From assembly GCA_000310025.1 (NCBI GenBank), contig FN649734.1:5541349-5605348 (forward strand): a stretch of 64,000 nucleotides of DNA, written 5' to 3'. Below the pieces are notes generated by a model. That model was given only the letters and a program-made list of their open reading frames with translations, searched no databases and had not been told where the DNA came from. Position numbers and translations under genes: made by a program. How positions within the stretch are numbered: the first letter of the stretch is position 1; the number at the start of each line of letters is the position of its first letter. Source of the DNA: Ectocarpus siliculosus. Lineage: Eukaryota > Sar > Phaeophyceae > Ectocarpales > Ectocarpaceae. Shown in pieces: positions 44,166-54,672 of this stretch.

Positions 44166-44409
44166 TGGAAGTTTCAATAGTGCTAGGCCTTGGCCCACTC
44201 TCAGTCGGCCGTTCCTTCGTCGACCGCCGTCAACCTTATGGAGTTGTGACCTGCCGTGGGAATGTGTGGGAAACGGTTGTGAAGCTGTTCGAAATTTGGA
44301 ATGTTTTTGAACTATTTGGTGCAGACCGAAGGAGAGCTACCGGCAAAACTCTTCGGAAAGATTTTTCACGGCAGCCCCCTTAAATAGAAGGGATCAAAGC
44401 CGAGGATGG

Positions 44410-44447
44410 ATTAGGGTTAGGGCTAGGGTTAGGGTTTGGGTCAGGGA
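44410..44447 (+). repeat. Interstitial telomere-like tract
   Basis: Degenerate TTAGGG units (TTAGGGTTAGGGCTAGGGTTAGGG...) over about 38 bp, 245 bp right of array G and just before the OTU-like fragment. Confidence 0.8.
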
Positions 44448-44474
44448 AATGGTATACTTGGACGGGCACACCTT

Positions 44475-44700
44475 TTCTCGTCTACGGAGACGGTAATTGC
44501 CTCTTCAACGTAGTTGCCCTGCTCTTGGTCGCGGTACAACGACGAGGAACAAAGCTACAGTACGACTGACCATCGTCGTAGAGGGACTTCGATACATGCA
44601 GGTATTCCTCTCCCAGCAGGAGGAGTTCTTTGGAGTTCTTTGGCACATGGTATCACTGCGTACTGCAGCGAAGTGCGAAGGGGGGTAAGGAGCGGGTTGG
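44475..44700 (+). pseudogene. OTU-like domain fragment
   Basis: A plus frame reads 'LVYGDGNCLFNVVALLL' at 44,478-44,530, the OTU catalytic loop, but the frame then closes. A neighbouring frame carries 'KATVRLTIVVEGLRY', similar to the helix that follows in OTU domains, so this appears to be a frameshifted relic. It is a different sequence from the OTU domain at 35 kb (DGNCLF against DGNCWW). Catalytic His context was not found. Confidence 0.45.
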
Positions 44701-44899
44701 CTGGACTGTGGTGCATGACTCTTGACCGTGACTGGTGTGTTGGGTCGCGTGACTGCGCGTGGGTGTTGTATGCTATTGCCCAGCTATGCCTTATCCCCAA
44801 GCAGCGGGTACGGGTCGAGCACTTTGTGCTCCCCATTCTGGGCGCGGTGATCGGCCCCGCTTTCTGTGCCTTCCTCCCATGTGAGTAAATGGTGGGTTA

Positions 44900-46204
44900 G
44901 AACTACTGCAAACAATACCACGTAGAGGATTGACGTCCCATCGGGGTTTTACGCTGAATGAATCTACAGGCGTACAATCCAGACATCCCTTGCCTCTATT
45001 AGTACACACGAAACGCGCATCCTAACCCCGTCACAAGAAAGAAACACGACGGTTTCGCAGAATATAGGTGGACACTCGTGACACATACGCAGATTAACAC
45101 TCAGAGTATATTCGCGCGTCTCCGATGACTGCGGTGAGATCTCTGCCCTCTCTTGTACGCTTGACCCCACGGAGTCATCGAATGTACGACGGCCTTTGGT
45201 ACCGGACTCCGCCGGGTCGAATGGAGGCGATTATTCTGTCTCTGACCTGAAAAATGATATCGTAAAAGCACAGAGGCAGTTTTGAAGTACCCGTTTGTAT
45301 GGCCGTTTGTATGCGGCAAGCAAACGTCTGTCTCAGTAGTCTTGACGAAGGGTGACAACTTAGTCTCAGTGGTATTGACGGCGTACCAGCAAAAAGCTCC
45401 GAGCGCACAGCAGTGTGGCAATACATTACACCCTCGGAACCGATTTTCAGACCTCGATTACTCCACAACGTCAGAAGGTCCGTTGCCGGAAAACCCTCGA
45501 CGAGAAGGTTGGAAAAGGCCACCTTTATGAGTACCGCCTTCGACGCCGGCATTCTGCCGTGGAGTTTTCGGACTTTGAATGAGGGCCAACGGGGGCGGGA
45601 TATCATCCTGTATCACCGATCGTGTGTAAAGTCCGGAGCTGGTGCCACTCACTTTTCATTGGCACCGAAACACAGGTTTTGGTTCGCTCCCAGGCACCAT
45701 GGGCGAAGCTGGTTGTCATACACGCGTAGAAACTTCCAAATTCACGTCCACATGTGAGATGAGATGAGTGTACGGTGTGACTTTGGACACAAAATGGCAA
45801 ACTACGAGCCGTTGGCGACTTTCGGGATGTAGGGAATCTGACGAACGGCTCAGGGTGGGACGATTAAATTGTGTCGAAAATGTTTTTCCAAGGCCACTAC
45901 CAACAAAATCCGGTTAAGAGCCGAGAGGGCGGGTTGAATACGCACGTTCAAGCGATCCCTGTTCGAATCCCAGACGTGAGGTTTCTATTTTTCCTACCCA
46001 TTTCAATTTTTGTTTTTCGCTCTAAACACCCACACACACACACGAAATCGAGCGCAAGGTAGCAGCCTTCGTAGGCGTGTCAGTTGTCTTCTGTTGCTAC
46101 CGTTTCTGTCTTTGATCCGGAGAACAGGTTAGTCTCCCCCATGCGGCCCCCTCACGGGGTCCCAGTTAATGGCATTTAGAAATGTTCTTGGTTTTCACCC
46201 GTAC
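44900..46204. other. No supportable gene
   Basis: Frames of up to 143 residues are open on the minus strand and 114 on the plus strand at 45.2-45.7 kb, without domains. A weak copy of the dispersed ACACCCTCGGAACCGATTTT motif lies at 45,422. A short CACACACACACAC run is at 46,029. Confidence 0.35.
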
Positions 46205-46740
46205 TCAGACTGACGTCTTTTCATTGGTCAGCTGGTTAGGGCGATCAATGCTAACAATAAAGACACACACAGGGCCGGGAGTCAAACTCATTTGGATACG
46301 TCGACCACCTCCAAGCGCATATTCAGGCCATCGCCACTGTGGATACAAGCACGCCTCTAGGAAAAAGGCATTGACCTCAGTCTCCTGAAGTCGAAAGTCC
46401 TTTTCCCAGAAGGGCTTTGTTTCTCCACTTTGATAAACGATGAACAGCGACACCGAAGTGAAAGCGGGTCTCTCAGTCGCTGAAGGTGGCATGGAAGTAT
46501 TGATAGTCGGAGTCCCAGTACGGACAGAGCCGTTTCAGAGGAATTTCGTCTCCAACTTCGCCCGCGGTGACCCGGCGGAGTTGATACACCGCTTGACAAC
46601 ACTTGACGACCGTCCAGCCAGCTATCAACTGCTACGTTCATCTTGCGTGCCACGTTTGTTCCATCTGCTGAGAACGATTGCACCTTCAATCGCCAACGCT
46701 GCCGCAACAAGACATGGCAACATGTTGATAGGGCAATGAG
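46205..46740 (+). mobile_element. Non-LTR retrotransposon (LINE) reverse-transcriptase fragment
   Basis: The plus-strand segments match the thumb and post-catalytic part of algal LINE reverse transcriptases: 'LSLLKSKVLFPEGLCF' near 46,385, then from 46,485 'GGMEVLIVGVPVRTEPFQRN', 'FVSNFARGDPAELIHRLTTL' and 'SYQLLRSSCVPRLFHLLRT'. The G-x-E-V-L-G-x-P-V-G-T-type segment follows the catalytic core in this group. The catalytic YxDD box and the endonuclease are missing, the left part is in another frame, and no poly-A end is seen. It is therefore a 5'- and 3'-truncated dead copy. Confidence 0.55.
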
Positions 46741-47343
46741 AAAGATTGTTGTCCTCGGCAAAATGGAGACACTGTGGGAATCCCGACCGCAGGAGAGACA
46801 CGCGCAGACCCCGAGGAGAGTGCGGTCGATTCTTGAAGGACACGGCTCGGGAACACAGGTGCACCTACCCAAACCCATACGTGAAGGAGAACGAATCTAA
46901 GTTTCGAGCAATGTTCTCATTCGATAATCGGCCTTTGTGGCAAGACAAGCCCCGGTATTCTCCCGGTCAGTCCAAGCATCGACTGCATTCACCGTTGAGC
47001 AATGTCTGCCCCGACTTGCAGAACTTTCAACATTGTTATGTGCCCCCTTTGACGTATTCACATTTACAAGGTCGCCATGGTTGTAGTGACCCTCGGATAG
47101 TCTTTCGTTTGGGAAGGATCACCCAGGATCATGACAGGGCCACCCTTGCTACGGGGTGTGTCTCGGGAGGAACCAAGTTGAACATGTGTTGTGATAGGTG
47201 TATTCCTAGCAACTAGCATAGCTCACAGAGTGACTTTAAAAGTATACTTGTGTTGTAGTCCAGATAATATTGTTTGAATTGGCGCTTAGTTCGCTTAAAG
47301 GCAAGAAGAGAAAGGGAGAGCCCTCAGACTCGCAAGAGTCCCG
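46741..47343. other. No gene seen
   Basis: A plus frame runs to 47,216 (contains 'YVKENESKFRAMFSFDNRPL') but cannot be tied to the LINE fragment or to any family. Confidence 0.35.
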
Positions 47344-47530
47344 AAGGACCTTGAAGAGGCCAAGGGCCTTGGAAGATGCAGGAAGAAAAGAAAGGGGAGA
47401 GAGAGTGAGAGAGTGGGGGCGAGAACCACGGGGGAAGGACCTTGAAGAGGCCAAGGGCCTTGGAAGATGTAGGAAGAAAAGAAAGGGGAGAGAGAGTGAG
47501 AGAGTGGGGGCGAGAACCACGGGGGCGAGC
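47344..47530 (+). repeat. Two tandem 91-bp units
   Basis: Two almost identical copies (one or two differences, such as GATGCAGG against GATGTAGG) of a purine-rich unit beginning AAGGACCTTGAAGAGGCC and ending GAGAACCACGGGGG. Long frames on both strands here reflect the repeat. Confidence 0.85.
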
Positions 47531-49194
47531 CCTCATCCCGGAAGAAAGGCACATTGCAACGTGCCGATCACCGTATTAGGCGGTTAGTCCCTGTAGCAAT
47601 ACTGCAAGAAATCCTATTGGACAATTCCCCGATGTACTGTACTTCTATGGTTCAATGTACAACCCGTAGGTGTGTGTGTACAATGATCCGATTACTGAAT
47701 CAACATACCGAAAATTATTCCGGTAATATTCCTCAGGTGGTATGGCTGTTTTGTTGTTTACAACGGCACTAATACTAATGACTGACATTGAGTATTCCAA
47801 TAGATGGCGCATGTTGATGTGGGGTCCGGTTGGGTCGTATCTATCGAAAAGGAAGTCCTGATCGACTATTCTGATTTGAGTATATTTAGTCAAGAGTTCA
47901 CGAACATACAACATTTTGCTGGAACTTCGGCAGCCTCCGAGACATGTTAGGGAACGAATGGATAAAGCTGGGATTCAAAACTCGGGATTCCAGATAAATC
48001 TACACGGTATCCTTTGNNNNNNNNNNNNNNNNNNNNNNNNNNNNNNNNNNNNNNNNNNNNNNNNNNNNNNNNNNNNNNNNNNNNNNNNNNNNNNNNNNNN
48101 NNNNNNNNNNNNNNNNCGTGTGGGCTATGTCGGGCTCGCGGTATCTAGGTCGGCCACACATGTTCTACTGTCTGATCTCCAACTCGTAGCCTGCAGCGTA
48201 TGCACTACATACATGTACCTGACCTATCGTTGCCAACTACCAAAAGGGTGGGTGAGCGGGAAAATACGACAATACTGACAAACTTATGTGCAGCTCCTCC
48301 AGCTGGCAAACTACCCAAAGCCTTCTTTGTGTCCACCTCGCTCCTTGTCTCTGCATTACTCTCTCTAGTCCTCGTAAGAATCTGTGTGAATACTTAGCTT
48401 CGACAGAGTGTTCGAGGTGGTTCCCTCTCCCGTTCTCTCACTCGGGGGCCCCGTACTTCCGTGACTGTTTTCTGATACCCAAATAACGACGGAACCATTC
48501 GAACTACTTTTCAATAAAGCTTGATGTGATTTGTTTCCGTCTGGTCCTTCCTACAACAAATCTCCCCCATGATTTCATCACCGCTGTCGATGGTAATTTA
48601 TTCGCAGTTTTTTCTCCCGCGGCGAATCGGAACTGAGCTTCGTCTCCACCCCGATCGTTCGTCTTACGTTGGTGTGTGTACTCGGCTCTCCGAGATGTCC
48701 GAGGGAGGTACGTAGATGAGATATATGTGGGTATGATAGACAGACTTGGTGCAGCAGGCTTTGCCTCTTCTTGGGTTAGGTCCTTTGTGCAACACGCTCT
48801 CGACAAGAGCCCGCGAGCGTGATAACATAGTACACGCGCCGACACCCCAAACATCTTACCATTCATTACCACCCCCTATTCCCTTTCCAAAACCATTGCA
48901 GGTGTATCAGACGAACGTCCGGTGGGTACCATCGTGATATATGAACCCCAGCAATCGCTGTCATTTCTCCTATTGCACATTTTTCAATTGGGTAGGGTGT
49001 TTGCGGACACTTCGTCTTTGATATTTTCTTGGTAGTCGCAAGCAAGTTCGAAATCTGTTCAAATACAGCGCAATAATTCTGTGGGATGTCTGTAGTACTA
49101 TAGATGCAGCGGAATGGTTGTTGTATTCAATGACGCAATGTGATAATGTGATAGGAGACGTTTGGTAGAACGTAACTTGTAGCGACGAGCTATA
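47531..49194. other. No gene seen; assembly gap
   Basis: A gap of 100 N lies at 48,017-48,116. Frames are short. A minus frame at 47,645-47,914 has protein-like composition ('VRELLTKYTQIRIVDQDFLF') but no recognised domain. Confidence 0.4.
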
Positions 49195-50165
49195 CCGAGG
49201 ACTGCTTACAACGTCTCTGGAAGTGAAAGCACCAGAAAATAAATTAAGTCATACGCAGCTGTCATCCACGTACGCAAGGAAGTAAGCACAAGATGCCGAA
49301 CACCCTTAGCAGGATGCAGCTCACCCTTCATGCGACTCGCCAAATACCTCACACGGCGCTTCGCGCTTGGTGATGTGAGAGCCCGGTCCGGTGAGAACCC
49401 GGCGTGCTCCGTCCCGGCTTTTGTAGGGATGCGAGGTCAATGGTCTAACGACTACGGCATGCACGACTATGAGTACACCCCCCCCCCACCCCCCCTGCTG
49501 TAACATCCATCCCAAACACGAAAAAAAACAAAAAACAAGTAAAAACAAAATCATGAAAAAACCAACAAATCCAAAACAGACAATCAACAATCCAGCAGCC
49601 CCCCTGCTGGGACATCTCATATAAACGCAACGGAAATCCCATTCAATATTCAATTCCATGTCACCTCCGCAGGTAAAACGCGGAAAACAATCCAAACATG
49701 AACTACCCAAATCCCATTAGCCAACATCAAATCCATATAAAACCTCCAGGGGAAACACGGAAAATCTCAACATGAACTACCAAACCCGATGTCAGAAACA
49801 CTGCTTGTTGTGCTGCGGCGGACAGCATGGGAGGCAGGATGCTTGACCATTATAACACAACGTGGTGCGATCATCCCCTTTGCGCGGAATGAGGGTCTCC
49901 ATCCCGCACAACATGATCTACTCGACCACCATTATGGTTACCGCAAAAACAAAAACCAGAGGTAAAAAAAAACGGTAGCCTGGTTGCCGAGTTCACGAAG
50001 GGAATTGGCTTGTTTTACAACGTCGTTGCCAAGCGACGAAAACCCAATCCCCATGGCAAACACCGAGGGGGCGGCTTGTTTTACAACGTCGTTGCCAAGC
50101 GACGAAAACCCAACCCCGATGACAAACACCGGGGGGGGCGCTACAGCAGGGGGGGCTGTTGGACT
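49195..50165. repeat. Dispersed repeat family R1, rearranged copy 3
   Basis: 49,195-49,490 matches the left half of R1 in reverse orientation (GCTTGGTGATGTGAGAGCCC, GGATGCGAGGTCAATGG), while 49,840-50,165 matches the right half in forward orientation (ACAACGTGGTGCGATCATCC, CTCGACCACCATTATGGTTA). Thus one half has been inverted. The distal CGTCGTTGCCAAGCGACG segment is doubled as a ~56-bp tandem repeat. Between the halves (49,620-49,790) lies a ~100-bp imperfect direct repeat (ACATGAACTACC). Confidence 0.7.
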
Positions 50166-51701
50166 GGTACATTTGTCAAGGTATTGGGTATTGGAGGAAG
50201 GATTTGGCATGTTCTCGTAAGTCATGGTTGAAGCCTTTGTGCTTCCGAAGGTTATTTGAGCTGGTCAATGAGTTGAAACATGAATGCTTATCTGAGTATT
50301 TTTTCTGAGTAAGTCAGGACGTTGGACACGTTTTCCCGGAGTTACCCGTCCCCGTTCTGACGTGATTCTGATGTAATGTGTATCTTTGCTGGGCATTTTT
50401 CCAAGGGTATTTGTTTGTGTTTCGACTTCTTGAGAATTTGGTAAAGCATATTTCTCAAGAGGGTGAAGTGTTTATTGACAGACCTTTTAGGAGATAGTAA
50501 TTTGATATCATCAAAAGATTTGAAAGATTTCGTAGAGCACGTTTTTATTGGGAGATCGACAGATTTTCGTGGAACATTGTTTTATTGGGAAATTGTTTGA
50601 ATTGGATTGGAATGAATGGTGGATGAGTTCCGTTTGGATGCGTAGTTTGATTTATCGCCGTTTCACCTTGGCAATGATAGTCGTGACGGGGATTTCGTAG
50701 ATCGTATCTCGTACCGAGCAGGGGGGCTGTTTGGGGTGCTCGGCAAAGTATACTGTCTACGGGGCTTCCGGGGGGCACGCGGATGAAACGTGTTGATGGG
50801 CTGCATGGCGATGGTGTTGCCTACCGCATGTCTCTCACTCTCTAATCAACCAAAGGTCTTGAGTCAACCTTCTTTCTCTTTCGGCCTCTGACGGGCTACC
50901 GCACCCAAACAAGGAATGAAATTCTCCTGTAGGGTTTCAACAGTGATACAGCATATGTGGAAGGAGTCGGGACCCGGTTTCACACCGCGACTTGGGATGC
51001 CCATGAAGTCATCCGCAAAAATAAATGAGTGAGTTTGGTCAAGACCGTGTTTCCATGGAGCTCTATTTCTTCAACGACGTGGTATTGCTTTCTTGGGGAT
51101 GAATGTTTGCAACACGTTCACTCCGACTTTGACCACTGTGTCGTGCTACTGAAAACGTCAGAGTTCAGTTTCAGATGCATATCGGTCCCCTCGACGAGGT
51201 ACCCTCCTCGAAGCTGATAGTGAAGCCTACATGTACTTGGCAACGACGCCCAGGGATATTTTGCCTCTGATTCGCTTTAACCAGGGAGATGTAGTGCGTG
51301 TCGGAGTCGGAATTCGGTTTCACACCGGGAGGTGGTGGGACACCAGAAATCTTGGTTTGGAACTGTTTTCAAGGTCACGAGGATGGCAATTTTGAACCCG
51401 CCTCGAATAATGTGGTGATCGATTCAAGAGGTTGCATGGAAGCGGTTCCTGCTGATCTCGTCGACGCCGACGTAGCGCATGCCAGATCGATGCCGGTACC
51501 CCGACAACCACCAAGCCCGCAGGGGAAAAGGGTGGCCAAGAGCAAGAATCCGGGGGGGCGACAGCGGATGGCAGTGATTCTGTCGCCAAAGAGGGTGAGA
51601 TCGACGGCAGTCTGCCGAAGAAGAGTGCGGAGAGGGAGGGAAGCGGGAATGGCACCATCGAGGGACCCCGATCTCCCACAGTATTTGACGAATGTGTACC
51701 C
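50166..51701. other. No supportable gene; weak internal repeat
   Basis: The motif GGTTTCACACCG with similar flanks occurs at about 50,978 and 51,320, suggesting an old duplication of a coding-like unit. Overlapping plus frames at 51,298-51,700 are open, one of them Glu/Gly/Ser/Lys-rich ('EKGGQEQESGGATADGSD'). No family was recognised. Confidence 0.35.
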
Positions 51702-51982
51702 CTTCCATGGAAGTATATATCAGCTTCCATGGAAGTTGGATCTACTTCCGTGGAAGCTGATACCTGTTCCATGGAAGCGCAAAACGACACTTCCGTGGAA
51801 GCGATACTCACTTCCATGGCAATAAAGATGCGAAATATGGATGTGCCACTTCCATGGAAGTTAACTTCCACGGAAGTCCCATGGAAACCCCTCGGAAGTG
51901 GAATAGCTTCCATGGAAGTCGAACGTTAGGCTTCCATGGAAGCTTTTCAAAACAGGTTTAGGGCAGCTTCCATGGAAGTATT
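51702..51982. repeat. Palindrome array H, word CTTCCATGGAAG
   Basis: About eleven copies of the 12-bp palindrome CTTCCATGGAAG or one-base variants (CTTCCGTGGAAG, CTTCCACGGAAG) at 51,702, 51,724, 51,745, 51,766, 51,790, 51,811, 51,849, 51,865, 51,907, 51,931 and 51,967. Spacing is irregular (16-42 bp) and the sequence between is unique. The array ends about 30 bp before a telomere-like tract. Confidence 0.85.
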
Positions 51983-52012
51983 CAGCCTCGGGTTAGCTTC
52001 CACGATCTTATC

Positions 52013-52057
52013 GGGGTTAGGGTTAGGGTTAGGGTTACGGTTAGGGTCAGGGTAGGG
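52013..52057 (+). repeat. Interstitial telomere-like tract
   Basis: GGGGTTAGGGTTAGGGTTAGGG followed by degenerate units over about 45 bp, directly after array H. Confidence 0.85.
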
Positions 52058-52153
52058 AAGCTGGAATGACAGTATGTCCAGACGCCTCCGTGGTGTTGCT
52101 ATGGAAGCTTATTCCATTTATCAAATAGTGTAGGTTACCCATCGAGGGGCAGG

Positions 52154-52369
52154 ATGACGACAGTGACGACTATTTGGAAGAGAATAGGAGAGAATAGGAG
52201 TAGAAGCGACAACCAGGAGGATGCCGGCAGTGATGCCTACTTCGGCAAGGGTAGGAGTAGCGGCGATGACCAGGAAGATGACGGCAGTGATACCTCCTTG
52301 GGCAAGGATAGGAATACCGGCGGACGATCACAACTGAGGGTCTATGTTCGACGACGACCACGACAATGA
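52154..52369 (+). CDS. Short repeat-bearing hypothetical frame
   Basis: A 71-residue plus frame with two-and-a-half copies of an acidic repeat ('NQEDAGSDAYFGKGRSSGD', then 'DQEDDGSDTSLGKDRNTGG') from a ~57-bp DNA repeat. The start is arbitrary and no family is recognised. Confidence 0.2.
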   Translation: MTTVTTIWKRIGENRSRSDNQEDAGSDAYFGKGRSSGDDQEDDGSDTSLGKDRNTGGRSQLRVYVRRRPRQ

Positions 52370-54392
52370 ACGCATGTTCCCCGGAGAACGCGCAGAACGT
52401 GTGGCAGGCCGCGAGGCATTAGATCAGCGCCGACTCTTCGCCACGATGGTGGGAAGAGCAAGGAGAACGTGGGCGACATCTTGGGATCACTTTCGCCTGA
52501 CCAAGCCCTGGATATACAGACCCAAAGTCGGGACATCCATCCAGTACCTGCTCGGTGGGCAGAAGACCGCGAATCCAGCGCAGGAACCCAAGAAGAATGG
52601 AGACCGAAACTTTTCGACTCGCGAGGAAGAGGTCTTGATGTCAAGCGAGAAGAGGAGTAGTCGCGCATCGGCTGTACTGCGACACCCGCCAACCCGCGGG
52701 GCTGAAGGACCATTCCCGGGAATCGACAAGGATGAAAGATTGGACCGAAGGTGGACATCGGCGGACGTAAAAACTAACGAAACCGAATACGTAGTTGACC
52801 ATGGAGTCGTTCCTACGGCGGGAAGGGGAGGGTTGCACAGTATGTGTCAGCATCAATCTATTCGCACCTATGAATAAGGCAAGGTACGTTTACATCGAAA
52901 TCCATTATTTTCTTTTGGAGCGTTCGTGTGCAAGGGTGTGTTCGTCTAGTGCTCCAATTTCGAACGTGATTGGTCGTCTGACGTCCGACGTCCGACGTCC
53001 GGTACTATCTTCGATATGCAATTTTCTGTCGACTACGCGTCTCTGTGGTGACGTCTTCACATCCGAACGCAATCCACGCTTCGCAACTTGACCGTCCCCC
53101 GTTTCAGACTGCAAGCTTTTGAAAGGGAGCTTGCACGGCCCAAACAGACACGTATGCGTGTGTCACACATTAACGCTGCAAAGGTCCAAACAGCAGGAGC
53201 AAGAACACCTGAACTACCTGAACATGACCGGCCGTAAGTAAACGGACGAAAGGCAACATGTAATAGCGGCAACCAGATGTATGTCGGCGACCACATGTAC
53301 CGGTCACTATGGGACGAACGAGGGCTTGCACGACAGCTGAGAGCCGTAGGAACACAGAGAAAGTAGTTTCGAATTTATGCTGTGTTGTAGGTTGGGACTT
53401 GGCAGCCGGTCATCTGGCTCCGGTAGTGACTGCCGACGTGAGTAAGGGTGCGTTGCCTCTGTCGCCTCCACGGATGACAGTGGCTCTGCAATCGCACTTG
53501 CGGGTCGCGAAGTTCTCGACTCACATTACAACAACGCTCTTGTTTAGGGCTAGAGGTTCTCTCAGAAAAAACACTGGCAAGTACGACCGTGGACGAAATG
53601 ATGAAGCTCGGAGGTCGGAAAGCCGAATCGGCGGCGAGGACATACATCGGACAGACATCGGGCAGACAGACGACAGGACCCGTCGAAAAATGGAAACGGC
53701 GAAAGTTGGGCAGTACTTCAGACCAAGCGGACAAGCTGCCGTTGAGCGACGGTTTCACGCAGGCATTTAGCTGGTGTGGTGCAAGAACACGCACCAGATA
53801 GACAATTTGAGTTCGGCATGTGTCTACGATGGAGGTACTCTGGCTCATACATAGCCTACAGACGATTTTGTATTTCGGGTGCGGTACTTCTGACCGGACA
53901 GGAGGCCTCATCCAAACAAATCAAAACATTTCCAAGTCCAAACTCCGAGACAGGAATACAGTATTATTTTTCCGAAATGTATGTGCTGAACACCACTGAG
54001 ACAAGACGCCGACGTATCGGGCGGCACTCTGTGTTGATGGTATAATAGCCTAGACTGTAGTGTCCCTTTTCCACACAATATATCGTCTACATGGTTTCCT
54101 ATGCCTACGATGATGGCAGGAAAGAGTCGAAACATCCCAAACTTACGCTTGATGTGATCACTCACCACCTACATCGCCCGGAAAGCACGGAGATGGTCCC
54201 AACCAAGCGCGCGAGCGCGTTCGCACGCCTACGTACTCATAGCAACTCGCCGCTACGCTGGAAAGGGCGAAAACAGGACGCTGAAAGTCCGTGACGCGTA
54301 CATTCGTATGTTTGTTTTTTTATCACCCCATCCGCAAATTTAATTCGAAACAGCTTCAGGGCCAACCGGATTGAATTATGAAGGGTATACTC
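52370..54392. other. No supportable gene
   Basis: The longest frame (plus, 52,342-52,877, 177 residues, charged, no domain) could be an exon but nothing supports it. GACGTCCGACGTCCGACGTCC at 52,981-53,001 is a three-fold repeat of a palindromic unit. Confidence 0.35.
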
Positions 54393-54672
54393 GGTAATTG
54401 TACCGCCGCGGAAATGCCGCCGTGGTGTGCTGTTCCGGTATACCGCCGTTTCTTCGCCGTTCATTGCTTAACCGCCACCGCCAAATACCGCCGAAAAACG
54501 CATATACCGCTCACCGCCCAAACTGAGACCGCCATATGGCAATACCGCCCAAAAAGCACCGCCAGATTTGTTAAACCGCTTCCGCCGAAGTCGTTACCGC
54601 CAAAACCCGCAATTTCGCCTACCGTCAACAAAATTAGCGCCGAATAGAACTACCGCCGAAAATATGGCCGCT
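54393..54672. repeat. Iterated word array I, TACCGCC
   Basis: Roughly twenty copies of ACCGCC (often TACCGCCRAAA) spaced 8-20 bp apart on one strand. Unlike the other arrays the word is not a palindrome, but the dispersed spacing with unique sequence between copies is the same style. Confidence 0.7.

Noticed and set aside
45935-45985. B-box-like CTGTTCGAATCCCAG suggesting a tRNA
   Set aside because: No pairing T-stem, D-arm or acceptor stem could be built around it.
46212-46285. tRNA-derived SINE-like A box (TGGTCAGCTGGTTAGG)
   Set aside because: The B box is degraded and the stretch is better explained as the left part of the LINE reverse-transcriptase fragment.
52342-52877. 177-residue plus-strand open frame
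   Set aside because: Charged, without domain, repeats or splice-consistent neighbours; it could be chance in GC-rich DNA.
53908-54168. Reverse-transcriptase-like 'HVDDILCG' on the minus strand
   Set aside because: Only the VDD word matches; the surrounding residues do not follow any reverse-transcriptase family.
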